A DNA stretch of 64,000 bases, from assembly GCF_009208735.1 (NCBI RefSeq), contig NZ_WFLJ01000006.1, positions 186,001 to 250,000 of the forward strand, written 5' to 3'. Positions 53,548-62,999 of this stretch are shown piece after piece. Below the pieces are notes generated by a model that worked only from the letters and a program-made list of their open reading frames with translations, was not told the DNA's origin and did no database searches. The translations under genes and the position numbers were made by a program. Positions within the stretch are counted from its first letter, which is position 1, and each line of letters begins with the position of its first letter. Source of the DNA: Janthinobacterium rivuli (GTDB lineage: Bacteria > Pseudomonadota > Gammaproteobacteria > Burkholderiales > Burkholderiaceae_D).

Positions 53548-54624
53548 TTAATCGCCCAGCGCTGCTAACAACTCCGCCTGGTGCTCCGCCGCCAGCGCAT
53601 TCGTCAACTCCGTCAAATCGCCATCCATGATGAAGTCCAGCTTGTACAAGGTCAGGTTGATGCGGTGGTCCGTCAGGCGGCCTTGCGGGAAGTTATAGGT
53701 GCGGATGCGCTCGCTGCGGTCACCCGAGCCGATCAGGCTCTTGCGGGTGGCCGCTTCCTTCGACTGCTGTTCGCGCAATTGCACGTCCTTGATGCGCGCG
53801 GCCAGCACTTTCATCGCCTGCGCCTTGTTCTTGTGCTGGCTGCGGTCATCCTGGCATTCGACCACGATGCCGGTCGGCAAGTGGGTGATGCGCACGGCCG
53901 AATCCGTCTTGTTGATGTGCTGCCCGCCCGCGCCCGAGGCGCGGTAGGTGTCAATGCGCAGGTCGGCCGGATTGATGTTGACGTCTTCCACTTCATCCGC
54001 TTCCGGCATCACGGCCACCGTGCAGGCGGACGTGTGGATGCGGCCTTGGGTCTCCGTGGCCGGCACGCGCTGCACGCGGTGGCCACCCGATTCGAACTTC
54101 AGCTTGGAATATGCGCCATTGCCGACGATACGCACGATCACTTCGCGGTAGCCGCCCAGGTCGGAATCGGACGACGACACCAGTTCCACCTGCCAGCGGT
54201 TGCGTTCGGCAAAGCGCGTGTACATGCGCAGCAGGTCGCCGGCGAACAGCGCCGATTCATCGCCGCCCGTGCCGGCGCGAATTTCCAGGAAGATATTACG
54301 CTCGTCATTGACGTCCTTCGGCAGCAGCATGGTCTGCAATTCGCGTTCGAGCCGCGCCATGGTGGCTTTCGCCGCCTCGATCTCTTCCTGGGCGAATTCC
54401 TTCATGTCCGGGTCCGCCAGCATCTCTTGCGCCGTGGCGATGTCGTTGCCCGCTTCCTGGTAGGAACGGTACAGGGCCACCAGCGGGCCCAGTTCGGCAT
54501 GCTCGCGCGTCATCTTGCGGTAGCTGTCCATGTTCGACGTGGCGTCCGGATGCATCAGCAGTTCGTCGAGTTCGACCAGGCGGTTCGCCAGTTGATCGAG
54601 TTTGGCCAGCATGGATGGTTTCAT
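53548..54624 (-). CDS. prfA: peptide chain release factor 1
   Basis: Reads UAA and UAG stop codons. The 358-residue protein has the helical domain 1, the codon-recognition tripeptide PAT in [13 protein letters not shown], and the catalytic GGQ loop [16 protein letters not shown], whose Gln is the target of PrmC. ATG 54624 ([12 protein letters not shown]) is the conserved start; the frame extends to 54669 without support. It follows hemA by about 95 bases in the same direction, the usual hemA-prfA order. Confidence 0.97.
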   Translation of the reverse strand: MKPSMLAKLDQLANRLVELDELLMHPDATSNMDSYRKMTREHAELGPLVALYRSYQEAGNDIATAQEMLADPDMKEFAQEEIEAAKATMARLERELQTMLLPKDVNDERNIFLEIRAGTGGDESALFAGDLLRMYTRFAERNRWQVELVSSSDSDLGGYREVIVRIVGNGAYSKLKFESGGHRVQRVPATETQGRIHTSACTVAVMPEADEVEDVNINPADLRIDTYRASGAGGQHINKTDSAVRITHLPTGIVVECQDDRSQHKNKAQAMKVLAARIKDVQLREQQSKEAATRKSLIGSGDRSERIRTYNFPQGRLTDHRINLTLYKLDFIMDGDLTELTNALAAEHQAELLAALGD

Positions 54625-54719
54625 AGCGATTCGCGGTAAAAGAGTGTAGGGGTGGTGCGGGTCAGGCAAGCCCGGCTGGCGGGCAGGGGGCGGCCGCGCG
54701 GGCGGCCAGCGCGGCTGCG

Positions 54720-55994
54720 CTAACGGCGGGGGCGGAACAGTTTCGGCAGCAGGGTGACCAGCTGCTTGCGCTCGTCGCCTTGCGCGTGGTGCAGCGCCTG
54801 CTGCGGACCGTGCAGGAACTTGGCCGTCAAGCCTTTCGACAGCGCTTCCAGGACGGCGTCGATGTCGGCGCCCTTGGCCAGCATCTTGCGCGCCCGTTCC
54901 ACTTCCATCAGGCGCAGCGATTCGCTGTTTTCATGCAAATGCTGGATCACGGGCACCATGGCGCGGTCGTCGACCCAGCTCATGAAGGATTGCACGCGCG
55001 TCTCGATGATGGCCTCGGCTTGCGCCACGGCCGCCTGGCGGCTTTCCAGGCCCGTCTGCACGACCTTGCCCAGGTCGTCGACCGTGTACAGGAAGACGTC
55101 GTTCAGGCGGCCCACTTCCGCTTCGATGTCGCGCGGCACGGCCAGGTCGACCATGAACATGGGCTTGTGGCGGCGTGCCTTGATGGCGCGCTCGACCAGG
55201 CCCAGGCCCAGCAGCGGCAACGATGACGCCGTGCACGAGATGACGATGTCGAACTGGTGCAGCTGCTCCGGCAAGTCCGCCAGGCGGATGGCCTTGCCAT
55301 TGAAGCGGTGCGCCAGTTCCTCGCCCCGTTCCATGGTGCGGTTGGCAATGGTGATGCTTTTCGGGTTTTGCGCCGCGAAGTGCGTGGCGCACAATTCGAT
55401 CATTTCGCCGGCGCCGATGAACAGCACGTTCTGCTCGGCGATCTTGTCGAAGATGCGCTGCGACAGGCGCACGGCGGCGGCCGCCATGGACACGCTGTGG
55501 GCGCCGATTTCCGTGCTGCTGCGCACTTCCTTGGCCACGGAAAAGCTGCGCTGGAACAACTGGTGCAGATACGTGCCCAGGCCGCCCGCCTCGTCGGCCG
55601 TGCGGATGGCGTCCTTGATCTGGCCCAGGATCTGCGTTTCGCCCAGCACCATCGAGTCGAGCCCGGAGGCGACGCGGAAGGTGTGGCGCACGGCGTCGTG
55701 CTGCGGCAGCATATATAAGTGGGGGCGCAGCTCGCTGTAGTTGAGCTTGTGATAATCGGCGAGGAAATGCGCGCCCGCGTCGAGCGGATTGGGGACGTGG
55801 CTGGCCGCATACAGCTCGGTGCGGTTGCACGTCGAGAGGATGGCCGCTTCGTCGTTGTCGCGCAAGTCGATGCGCTGGAACCAGGTGCGCGCCGCCATCA
55901 CCGCCGAACCCAAGTGCTCAGGCGCAAACGCCAGCTGTTCGCGGAGCGACACTGGTGCGGTGGTATGGTTGAGGCCGACGGCGAGCAGTTGCAT
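54720..55994 (-). CDS. hemA: glutamyl-tRNA reductase
   Basis: Reduces glutamyl-tRNA to glutamate-1-semialdehyde, the first step of C5 heme synthesis. The 424-residue protein has the catalytic Cys in [13 protein letters not shown] near residue 55. The catalytic-domain His region follows in [18 protein letters not shown], then the NADPH loop [11 protein letters not shown] and the C-terminal dimerisation helix. The length matches the family. It is the first gene of the leftward hemA-prfA-dsbB-prmC run. Its start lies only 80 bases from the end of the orphan response regulator gene. Confidence 0.97.
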   Translation of the reverse strand: MQLLAVGLNHTTAPVSLREQLAFAPEHLGSAVMAARTWFQRIDLRDNDEAAILSTCNRTELYAASHVPNPLDAGAHFLADYHKLNYSELRPHLYMLPQHDAVRHTFRVASGLDSMVLGETQILGQIKDAIRTADEAGGLGTYLHQLFQRSFSVAKEVRSSTEIGAHSVSMAAAAVRLSQRIFDKIAEQNVLFIGAGEMIELCATHFAAQNPKSITIANRTMERGEELAHRFNGKAIRLADLPEQLHQFDIVISCTASSLPLLGLGLVERAIKARRHKPMFMVDLAVPRDIEAEVGRLNDVFLYTVDDLGKVVQTGLESRQAAVAQAEAIIETRVQSFMSWVDDRAMVPVIQHLHENSESLRLMEVERARKMLAKGADIDAVLEALSKGLTAKFLHGPQQALHHAQGDERKQLVTLLPKLFRPRR

Positions 55995-56075
55995 TTCAGG
56001 GCTGTTGGGATGACTTATGGCGACATTATAACGCTTTGTGCCCGCGCTTTGAGCAGGTCAGCCGTTTGCCGCCCT

Positions 56076-56765
56076 TCAGCCGCCCAGTTTTTCCAGCCGA
56101 TAACCATAACTGTAGACGGGCACGAGGCGGTAGCCGTGTTCCGGTTTCAGCTGCAGCTTGTTGCGCACGCGCGAAACGTGGGTATCCATGGTGCGCGAAG
56201 GCAGGGCCGTGTCGCGCTGCCATACGGCTTCGTGGATGTAGGCGCGCGACAGGGGACGGCCCAGGTTGCGGAAAAACAGCAGCGCCAGGGCGAATTCCTT
56301 GTGCGTCACGTCCAGTACTTCGCCATCCTTCAGCAGGCGGCCGGGGCGGGTTTCAAACGTGTAATGACCGAATTGCAAGGTTTCGGCGCCATTCTGGGCC
56401 GGATACGCCACGCGCAGCAGCGCCTGGGTGCGCAAGGTCAGTTCGCTGCGCCGCAGGGGCTTGATCATGTAGTCGTCGGCGCCCGCCGTCATGCCCGCCA
56501 CCACGTCGTCTTCGCCGGAACTGTTGGTCATAAACAACACGGGCGCCTTCGGCGCCAGTTTTTCCCGGGCACGGCGCAAGACTTCCGCACCGTCCAGATC
56601 GCTCACATGCCAGTCGAGGATGAGCATGTCGCAACTGTCCTTGCGCAGTTGCCCCAGCATTTCCTTGCCACTCTGAAACTCGTGGCAAGCGTGGCCGGCG
56701 GCGGTGAGCACCTGGCAGATCAGTTCTGCCTGGCTATGGTCGCTATCGAGTACGGCAATTCGCAT
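56076..56765 (-). CDS. orphan OmpR/PhoB-family response regulator
   Basis: A 229-residue regulator. The receiver (1-120) has the phosphoacceptor Asp in MLILDWHVSDLDG, the Thr in LFMTNSSG and the Lys in DDYMIKPL. The acidic pair at the start is unusual, reading VLDSDH instead of the typical VEDD. The winged-helix domain (about 130-225) ends SRTMDTHVSRVRNKLQL and GYRLVPVYSYGYRLE. No histidine kinase is adjacent. A target cannot be named. Confidence 0.9.
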   Translation of the reverse strand: MRIAVLDSDHSQAELICQVLTAAGHACHEFQSGKEMLGQLRKDSCDMLILDWHVSDLDGAEVLRRAREKLAPKAPVLFMTNSSGEDDVVAGMTAGADDYMIKPLRRSELTLRTQALLRVAYPAQNGAETLQFGHYTFETRPGRLLKDGEVLDVTHKEFALALLFFRNLGRPLSRAYIHEAVWQRDTALPSRTMDTHVSRVRNKLQLKPEHGYRLVPVYSYGYRLEKLGG

Positions 56766-56933
56766 AATGGGCTGGAGTGTGTAGCAACAAACAGACGGTC
56801 CGCTCTGCTTATCGTAATGTTAAGGAATGCTCAAGTGAAATATAACAGAGATTGCAACTGTGTCCAGTGAAATCGGCAGCGCAGGCCTTTACGTTACACT
56901 TGTTCATCTACCCCTTACTGCGGAGAAACGGCC

Positions 56934-57437
56934 ATGTCAGACAAGAGCACCACCGATTGGACCCTGATACCGGCCAGCCATGCCGACATCGAGCAAGTGC
57001 GCGAGCGTTGCCGGCGCCTGGTGCAGCGGCGTGCCGTGATGTCGGCCGGCGCCTCGGCCATTCCCATTCCTGGCATCGATCTGATGTCCGACGTGGGCCT
57101 GTTTTCCATGCTGATCAACGATATCAACCACGAATTCGGCCTCACGCCCGAGCAGATCGAGCGCCTCAACCCGCAGTTCAAGATGATGGCCTACCGCGCG
57201 GCGGTGGGCATGGGCGGCATGTTGGTGGGAAAGTTGGTGTCGCGCGAACTGATCCTCCACCTGCTCAAGCGCAGTGGCGTCAAGATAGCCACCAAGCAGG
57301 TGGCGCGCTTCGTGCCGTTCGCCGGCCAGGCGGTGGCGGCCGCCATCGGCTACGCCGTGTTCCGCCAGATCGGCAACCAGCACGTGAACGCCTGCGCCGC
57401 GGTGGCGCAGGAATTGCTCACGGTGCGGCCGGATTAG
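56934..57437 (+). CDS. small membrane-type conserved protein (DUF697-like)
   Basis: A 167-residue protein. An N-terminal Arg-rich helix precedes hydrophobic blocks SAGASAIPIPGIDLMSDVGLFSML and MMAYRAAVGMGGMLVGKLV, then a GQAVAAAIGYAVF helix near the end. The Gly/Ile-rich IPIPGID motif and helix pattern resemble DUF697/EcsC-like membrane-associated proteins; the match is approximate. The ATG has CGGAGAAACGGCC upstream. It is monocistronic and convergent with minE. The function is unknown. Confidence 0.65.
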   Translation: MSDKSTTDWTLIPASHADIEQVRERCRRLVQRRAVMSAGASAIPIPGIDLMSDVGLFSMLINDINHEFGLTPEQIERLNPQFKMMAYRAAVGMGGMLVGKLVSRELILHLLKRSGVKIATKQVARFVPFAGQAVAAAIGYAVFRQIGNQHVNACAAVAQELLTVRPD

Positions 57438-57440
57438 CGC

Positions 57441-57692
57441 TTACGCGTCCGGCAGCACCACGTTGACGTCGAGTACTTCCAGGTTGCCCTGGCGGTCCAG
57501 CGAGATCTTGATGTCGTCGGCATTGACCTTGGTGTACTTGGAAATGACGGCGATCAATTCCTTGTGCAGGGCGGGCAGGAAGTCCGGACCATCGCGTCCG
57601 CTGCGTTCGCGGGCGATGATGATCTGCAGGCGTTCCTTGGCCGCGGTGGCCGTCTTCGGCTTGGGGGGGAACAGGAAAGAAAGCAAGGCCAT
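57441..57692 (-). CDS. minE: cell division topological specificity factor MinE
   Basis: Drives pole-to-pole oscillation of MinD by stimulating its ATPase. The 83-residue protein has the short membrane-binding N-terminus [10 protein letters not shown], the anti-MinCD segment [15 protein letters not shown] and the topological specificity domain with [11 protein letters not shown] at the end. It starts one base after the minD stop. The frame extends further upstream within minD, but the family length fixes ATG 57692. Confidence 0.95.
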   Translation of the reverse strand: MALLSFLFPPKPKTATAAKERLQIIIARERSGRDGPDFLPALHKELIAVISKYTKVNADDIKISLDRQGNLEVLDVNVVLPDA

Positions 57693-57693
57693 A

Positions 57694-58509
57694 TCACTTC
57701 GCCCCAAAAATGCGCTGGAGTAATCCAGGCTTTTCATAGTTGGTAAAGCGCAGCTCGACATCTTCGCCGAGGAAACGCGAGACCACGTCTTCATAGGCTT
57801 GCGCCACATCCGTCCCCTTGAAATGGATGGCGGGATTGCCCTGGTTCGAGGCGGCCAGCACTTGCTCCGATTCCGGAATGATGCCCACCAGCGGGATGCG
57901 CAGGATTTCCTGCACGTCCTGGTAAGACAGCATTTCATCCGATTCCACGCGTTTCGGCGAGTAACGGGTGATCAGCAAATGTTCCTTGACCGGCTCGCCG
58001 CCCGTCTGCGCGCGGCGCGACTTGGCTTGCAGGATGCCCAGGATGCGGTCCGAATCGCGCACCGACGACACTTCCGGGTTGGTGACGATGATGGCTTCGT
58101 CGGCGAACGTCAGCGCCATCAGCGCGCCATGCTCGATGCCGGCTGGCGAATCGCAGATGATGAACTCGAAACCCATGTTGATCAGGTCGTTCAACACGCG
58201 TTCCACGCCTTCTTCCGACAAGGCATCCTTGTCGCGCGTTTGCGACGCGGGCAGGATGAACAGGTTGTCGCAGTGCTTGTCCTTGATCAGGGCCTGGTTC
58301 AGCGTGGCTTCCTTGTTGATCACATTGATCAGGTCGTAGACGACGCGGCGCTCGCAACCCATGATCAGGTCGAGGTTACGCAGGCCCACGTCGAAGTCGA
58401 GCACGGCTGTCTTGTGGCCGCGCATGGCCAGGCCAGTGGAAAAACTGGCGCTAGAGGTCGTCTTGCCGACACCGCCCTTGCCGGACGTCACAACAATAAT
58501 TCTTGCCAC
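57694..58509 (-). CDS. minD: septum site-determining protein MinD
   Basis: Membrane-associated ATPase that recruits MinC. The 271-residue protein begins [20 protein letters not shown] (deviant Walker A with the signature lysine), continues with [10 protein letters not shown] and [14 protein letters not shown], and ends in an amphipathic membrane-targeting helix ([10 protein letters not shown]). The start codon is GTG 58509 with AAGGA before it. It follows minC by 37 bases and abuts minE, the normal minCDE order. Confidence 0.97.
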   Translation of the reverse strand: MARIIVVTSGKGGVGKTTSSASFSTGLAMRGHKTAVLDFDVGLRNLDLIMGCERRVVYDLINVINKEATLNQALIKDKHCDNLFILPASQTRDKDALSEEGVERVLNDLINMGFEFIICDSPAGIEHGALMALTFADEAIIVTNPEVSSVRDSDRILGILQAKSRRAQTGGEPVKEHLLITRYSPKRVESDEMLSYQDVQEILRIPLVGIIPESEQVLAASNQGNPAIHFKGTDVAQAYEDVVSRFLGEDVELRFTNYEKPGLLQRIFGAK

Positions 58510-58546
58510 AAATAATCCTTTTCAGATATCTCTTGAATTGTGCAGC

Positions 58547-59302
58547 TTAAGAGCGGTTCACGGGAGTGACCGGATGGACAGAGTGTATATCGATTCTGTC
58601 GCCAGCCAAACGAATTTGCGCGGGTCCGCGCGCCATTTCTGCGGGGAAACCATCCTCGAACGTGCGGTACACGCCGGCGATCGAGACCAGTTCCGGTTCC
58701 ATGGCCAGCGCGAAGATGCGCGCCTGGGGATTGCCCGAGGCGCCGGCCAGCGCGCGGCCGTACAGCGAGGAATACACGTGGATGCTGCCGTCGGCGATGA
58801 TTTCGGCGCCATTGTTGACGACTGCGGTGATGATCAGGTCGCAGCCGCGCGCGTAAATGCGCTGGCCGGCCCGCACGGGCGTATCGATCACCATCACCTG
58901 GGCGTCGGCGCCCGACTGGGCGGCGGCCGTGGGCGTATCCTTCGGGCCATCCTTGGGCGGCGCATCGTCGCGCGTCTTGCCGCTGTCGAGGCTCAAGCCT
59001 TGCGCCAGGATGGCGTCATGCATGTCGGCCGGCGCATTGCGCACGGCGACGGCATTCAAACGGTATTTTTTCAGCAGGGCCACGAGGGCGGCCCAGTCGA
59101 TGGGGGCGCTGCCAGGCGGCAAGGCCGCCACGTCCAGCACGGCCAGGTCGTCCTCGAAAAAGTCCGCCACGCCGCCCGTCATGTCGCGCAAGGCGGCATC
59201 GAGTGCCTGCGTATCGGCGCTGTGCATGATGGCGGAGACGGCGACGACGGTGGAAATCTTGATTTCGATAGGCTTCTGCGACGGGCTTTTGGACATAAAC
59301 AT
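58547..59302 (-). CDS. minC: septum site-determining protein MinC
   Basis: Inhibits FtsZ polymerisation where MinD is on the membrane. The 251-residue protein has an N-terminal FtsZ-binding domain (about 1-110), a Pro/Asp/Lys-rich linker, and a C-terminal beta-helix domain (about 135-240) with RAGQRIYARGCDLIITAVVN and GSIHVYSSLYGRALAGASGN. ATG 59302 or 59296 could start it; no good Shine-Dalgarno is visible. It is the first gene of the minCDE operon. Confidence 0.95.
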   Translation of the reverse strand: MFMSKSPSQKPIEIKISTVVAVSAIMHSADTQALDAALRDMTGGVADFFEDDLAVLDVAALPPGSAPIDWAALVALLKKYRLNAVAVRNAPADMHDAILAQGLSLDSGKTRDDAPPKDGPKDTPTAAAQSGADAQVMVIDTPVRAGQRIYARGCDLIITAVVNNGAEIIADGSIHVYSSLYGRALAGASGNPQARIFALAMEPELVSIAGVYRTFEDGFPAEMARGPAQIRLAGDRIDIHSVHPVTPVNRS

Positions 59303-59443
59303 TTATCAAAGTGAAACTGCGGCAGGCCAGATGTTCCGTACGGCAACAATAGGGAGCAGTAAATTTCTTGCATTCTACTGCAAAAAAATCAGCGTCAGTG
59401 GCCTGGCGCGTGCTATTCCGCAGGGCAACACCTACTTCATGTC

Positions 59444-59484
59444 AAAAAAAACGGGCGGCGCCCCGGAAAACCGGTGCGCCGCCC
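59444..59484 (-). terminator. intrinsic terminator after metE
   Basis: Leftward, a fourteen-base stem (GGGCGGCG.ACCGG / CCGGGGCGCCGCCC, one mismatch) with a TTTT loop is followed by eight T residues. It lies 40 bases beyond the metE stop and insulates minC. Confidence 0.9.
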
Positions 59485-59524
59485 CGAAAGCCGCCGCCCA
59501 TGCGCCCTCAGGCGCCATGTCCGA

Positions 59525-61843
59525 TTACGCCGCGCGCATCTGCCGTGCCGCCTCCACCATATTTTTCAAGGCCGCCTCCGTTTCCACCCGGCCACGCCTC
59601 TTCCAGCCGCAGTCAGGGTTCACCCATAAATGGGCCGGGGGAATGACGGCGCTGGCTTTTTGCGGCAATTTGACCATGTCGAGAGTCGCGGGGATGCGCG
59701 GCGAGCGGACGTCGTACACGCCGGGGCCGATTTCGTTCCGGTACTGGAACTGGCCTAAGCCCGTCAGCGACTCCCTGTCCGAGCGGCTCGTCTCGATCGT
59801 GATGACGTCGGCATCCATGGCGGCGATCTGCGGCAGGATGTCGTTGAACTGCGCATCGCCCATGTGCGTGTGGATCTGCGTCGTGTCGCTGACGACGCAG
59901 GCGGCGATGCGGAAGGCGCGCGTGGCCCAGTCCAGGTAGGCGTCCCGCTGGCCGCGGCGCAGCGGCAAGCCGTCGCCGATGGCCGGCTCGTCGATCTGGA
60001 TGATGCCGATGCCGGCCGTTTCCAGCTCGGCCACTTCGTCGCGCATGGCCAGGGCCAGCTGCAGCGCCGTGCTGGCGCGCGGCTGGTCGTCGCGCACGAA
60101 CGACGATTGCAAGAGCGTCACCGGCCCCGTCAGCATGCCCTTCACCGGTTTGCTCGTCAGGCTTTGTGCGTGCGCTGTCCAGGCCACCGTCATGGCGGCC
60201 GGGCGCTGCACGTCGCCGTAGAGGACGGGCGGCTTGACGCAATGCGCGCCGTACGATTGCACCCAGCCCAGGCGCGTGAAGGCGAAGCCGTCCAATTGCT
60301 CGCCGAAGTAGTCGACCATGTCCTTGCGTTCCGCTGCGCCATGCACGAGCACGTCCAGGCCCAGCGCTTCCTGGCGGCCCACGGCGTGGGCGATTTCCGC
60401 GCGCATCTGCCGGTCATACGCGGCGGCACTCAGTTCGCCCCGTTGATGGCTGGCGCGGGCGGCGCGGATGGCCGGCGTCTGCGGGAAGGCGCCGATGCTC
60501 GTCGTGGGAAAGTCGGGCAGCTGCAAACGCGCGCGCTGCATGGCCTGGCGTTGCGGGAAGCCGGAATCGCGGCGGTCCACGGTGGGCGACAGCGCTTGCA
60601 GGCGCTGCGCCACCGATGCCTGGTGGACGCGGGGGCTGGCGCGCCGCCCGGCGATGGCCAGGCGAGACATTGCCAGCGCGCCGTCATCGGGATGGCCCGC
60701 CAGCGCATCTTTCAGCAGCGCCAGTTCCGTCAATTTTTCCGTGGCGAACGCCAGCCAGCTTTGGATGTCACCATCGAGCGCCGTTTCCGCTTCCAGGCTG
60801 AACGGCACGTGCAGCAGCGAGCACGACGGCGCCAGCCACAAATGACCGTTGCGTTTGGCCGCCAGCGGCCGCAGCACGGCCAGGGCCGCGTCGAGGTCGG
60901 TACGCCAGATATTGCGCCCGTCGACGATGCCGATCGACAGCACTTTATGCGCGGGCAGCCAGTCCGTCACGCTGATCAGCTCATGCGGCGCGCGGACGCC
61001 GTCCACATGCAGGCCGGCCACGGGCAGGCGGCAGGTCAGGCTGAGGTTTTCTTCCAGCGGCGAGAAATACGTGGCCAGCAAGATATTCACGCCTACCTGG
61101 TTCAGCTGCCAATACGTGCTTTCAAAGGCGTTGCGCCAGGCGCCGGGCAAGTCCAGGCCCAGGATCGGCTCGTCGAGCTGCACCCAGGCCACGCCTTGCC
61201 GCTTCAGGCGGTCGAGCAGGGCGCCGTAGACGGGCAGCAATTGTTCCAGCAGGGCCAGGCGCTCGAAGCCCGGAGTCTTTTCCTTGCCCAGCCATAGGAA
61301 GGTGAGGGGGCCGATCAGGGCCGCCTTGACCTGGTGGCCCAGCGCCTGCGCCTCGGCCACTTCCGCCAGCAGGCGCTCGCAGGCCAGCGAAAACCGGGTC
61401 TGCGGCGACAGTTCGGGCACCAGGTAATGGTAATGGGTGTCAAACCACTTGCTCATTTCCAGCGCATGGTGACCGGCCTCGTGCGCCTGGTGGCCGTGGC
61501 AGCCGCCCGCGTGCTGCGCCTGCGCCTCTGTCTGCGCACCGCGCGCCAGCGTGAAATAGCGTGCCAGCGGCGATTGCTCTGGCGCAAAGTGGAAGCGCGC
61601 CGGTTCGCAGCCCAGCAGCTGGATATGGTTGGCCACCTGGTCGTACAAGGCGAAGTCGCCCACGGTGACGTAGTCGAGCCCGGCATCCCTTTGCAGGGCC
61701 CAGTGGCGTGCGCGCAATTGCCGGCCCGTCGCTTGCAGGGCCGCCTCGGACAGCTCCCCGCGCCAGTGGCCTTCCAGTGCCGATTGCAGTTCACGCGCGG
61801 CGCCGATACGGGGAAAGCCAAGGATGTGGGTACGGATGGTCAT
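59525..61843 (-). CDS. metE: cobalamin-independent methionine synthase
   Basis: Transfers a methyl group from methyltetrahydrofolate polyglutamate to homocysteine. The 772-residue protein has the duplicated barrel. The N-terminal TIRTHILGFPRIGAARELQSA is conserved. The catalytic C-terminal half contains LQIDEPAI-type (IIQIDEPAIGDGLPLRRG) and LGQFQYRNEIGPGVYDVRSP, and the zinc site ends in VNPDCGWKRRG. ATG 61843 is the family start; the frame reaches 62041 without support. It diverges from metR, with a MetR-type box between them. Confidence 0.96.
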   Translation of the reverse strand: MTIRTHILGFPRIGAARELQSALEGHWRGELSEAALQATGRQLRARHWALQRDAGLDYVTVGDFALYDQVANHIQLLGCEPARFHFAPEQSPLARYFTLARGAQTEAQAQHAGGCHGHQAHEAGHHALEMSKWFDTHYHYLVPELSPQTRFSLACERLLAEVAEAQALGHQVKAALIGPLTFLWLGKEKTPGFERLALLEQLLPVYGALLDRLKRQGVAWVQLDEPILGLDLPGAWRNAFESTYWQLNQVGVNILLATYFSPLEENLSLTCRLPVAGLHVDGVRAPHELISVTDWLPAHKVLSIGIVDGRNIWRTDLDAALAVLRPLAAKRNGHLWLAPSCSLLHVPFSLEAETALDGDIQSWLAFATEKLTELALLKDALAGHPDDGALAMSRLAIAGRRASPRVHQASVAQRLQALSPTVDRRDSGFPQRQAMQRARLQLPDFPTTSIGAFPQTPAIRAARASHQRGELSAAAYDRQMRAEIAHAVGRQEALGLDVLVHGAAERKDMVDYFGEQLDGFAFTRLGWVQSYGAHCVKPPVLYGDVQRPAAMTVAWTAHAQSLTSKPVKGMLTGPVTLLQSSFVRDDQPRASTALQLALAMRDEVAELETAGIGIIQIDEPAIGDGLPLRRGQRDAYLDWATRAFRIAACVVSDTTQIHTHMGDAQFNDILPQIAAMDADVITIETSRSDRESLTGLGQFQYRNEIGPGVYDVRSPRIPATLDMVKLPQKASAVIPPAHLWVNPDCGWKRRGRVETEAALKNMVEAARQMRAA

Positions 61844-61894
61844 GATGTCATCGAGATTTAATGTGAATGCGCTAGAGTGTGCGGCAACTTGATC

Positions 61895-61900
61895 TATAAT
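61895..61900 (+). promoter_or_regulatory. candidate -10 box of metR
   Basis: TATAAT stands 62 bases before the metR start, in the shared metR/metE region. A matching -35 is unclear. Confidence 0.35.
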
Positions 61901-61927
61901 CAAAACGAAACATTTTGCCGAATAACA

Positions 61928-61940
61928 TGAAAATATTTCA
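61928..61940. promoter_or_regulatory. MetR binding site
   Basis: TGAAAATATTTCA is a perfect match to the interrupted palindrome TGAA-N5-TTCA recognised by MetR. It lies 22 bases before metR and 85 bases before metE, as expected for autoregulation and homocysteine-dependent activation of metE. Confidence 0.8.
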
Positions 61941-61961
61941 CGTACAGAATCTATTTCCCCG

Positions 61962-62870
61962 ATGCTAGAAATCCGCCACCTGCGCACCTTGAGTGCCCTG
62001 CGTTCGTCCGGCAGCCTGGTGCGCGCCGCGCAGCTGCTCAACCTGACCCAGTCGGCCCTGTCGCACCAGATCCGTTTGCTGGAAGAGCGCTACAAGGCGC
62101 CCCTGTTCGAGCGCAAGTCGATGCCGATCGCGTTTACGGCCACGGGCAGCCGGCTGCTGGAGCTGGCCGACAAGCTGCTGCCCGAGATCGAGCTGGCCGA
62201 GCGCGACGTGGCGCGCCTGTCGCAGGGCGACACGGGGCAGTTGCGCGTGGCGCTCGAATGCCATACCTGTTTCGACTGGCTCATGCCCGTGATGGATGCG
62301 TTCCGCCAGCGCTGGCCGGAAGTGGAGATCGACCTGGTGTCGGGCTTTCACAGCGAACCGGCGGACTTGCTGCGCTCGGGCGAGGCGGACCTCGTGATCG
62401 GCTCGCCGTATGGCCCCGATTTCACCGTGTTTCCCCTGTTCCGCTTTGAAATGCTGGTGGTGATGGCGCAGAAGCACCGCTTGCAGGCGCAGCGCCGGCT
62501 GGTGGCGGCCGACTTCACGGGCGAAACATTAATCACCTATCCGGTGCCGGAAGAGCGTATCGACCTGATCCGCGAAGTGCTGAAGCCGGCCGGCATCGCC
62601 TTCGAGCGCCGCACGGCCGAATTGACCGTGGCCGTGCTGCAGCTGGTGGCGAGCCGGCGCGGCATCGCCGCCTTGCCGAATTGGGCCATCAAGAATTACG
62701 TCGATTACGACTATGTGGTGGCCCGCCCGGTGGGCGAACACGGCCTGTGGAGCGATTTGTATGTGTCCGTGCCAGATCACCTGCAGGACAAGGCGTATGT
62801 GCGCGATTTCGTCAGCGTGATACGCGAGCAGTGTGCGGCCTCGCTGGACGGTATCAAGTTGTTGTCCTAA
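61962..62870 (+). CDS. metR: LysR-type regulator MetR
   Basis: Activates metE with homocysteine as co-inducer. The 302-residue protein has the helix-turn-helix SGSLVRAAQLLNLTQSALSH at about 17-36 and a periplasmic-binding-like effector domain with LECHTCFDWLMPVMDAFR, the signature of MetR. The start MLEIRHLRTLSAL is conserved. Divergence from metE and the TGAA-N5-TTCA site support the assignment. Confidence 0.95.
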   Translation: MLEIRHLRTLSALRSSGSLVRAAQLLNLTQSALSHQIRLLEERYKAPLFERKSMPIAFTATGSRLLELADKLLPEIELAERDVARLSQGDTGQLRVALECHTCFDWLMPVMDAFRQRWPEVEIDLVSGFHSEPADLLRSGEADLVIGSPYGPDFTVFPLFRFEMLVVMAQKHRLQAQRRLVAADFTGETLITYPVPEERIDLIREVLKPAGIAFERRTAELTVAVLQLVASRRGIAALPNWAIKNYVDYDYVVARPVGEHGLWSDLYVSVPDHLQDKAYVRDFVSVIREQCAASLDGIKLLS

Positions 62871-62901
62871 GTGGTGTTGTATTAAAAACAAACCAACAGG
62901 A

Positions 62902-62935
62902 AACCTTGATAAATATCAAGGTTCAGCAATGAACC
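62902..62935. promoter_or_regulatory. nested inverted repeats upstream of the phasin gene
   Basis: AACCTTGATA-AA-TATCAAGGTT (62902-62923) is a ten-base dyad with a two-base centre. It overlaps a second dyad GGTTCA-GCAA-TGAACC (62920-62935). The two cannot form fully at once. They could be an operator pair, the metR terminator, or a switchable leader. Confidence 0.5.
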
Positions 62936-62956
62936 ACCGCTTACAGTTGAGCACTG

Positions 62957-62966
62957 TGCGGCGCAA
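62957..62966. promoter_or_regulatory. candidate PhaR/PhbF-type site
   Basis: TGC-GGC-GCAA fits the core TGC-N3-GCAA reported for the PHB regulator PhbF/PhaR in Herbaspirillum (the 5' TG of the full motif is absent). It lies 34 bases upstream of the phasin start, the expected place for PHB-responsive repression. Confidence 0.4.
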
Positions 62967-62999
62967 CATGGCGCCGCCTACTCTTTGGAGAGGGACGAC

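Noticed and set aside
61844-62041. 66-residue N-terminal extension of MetE
   Set aside because: It covers the MetR site and the start of metR; MetE homology begins at ATG 61843.
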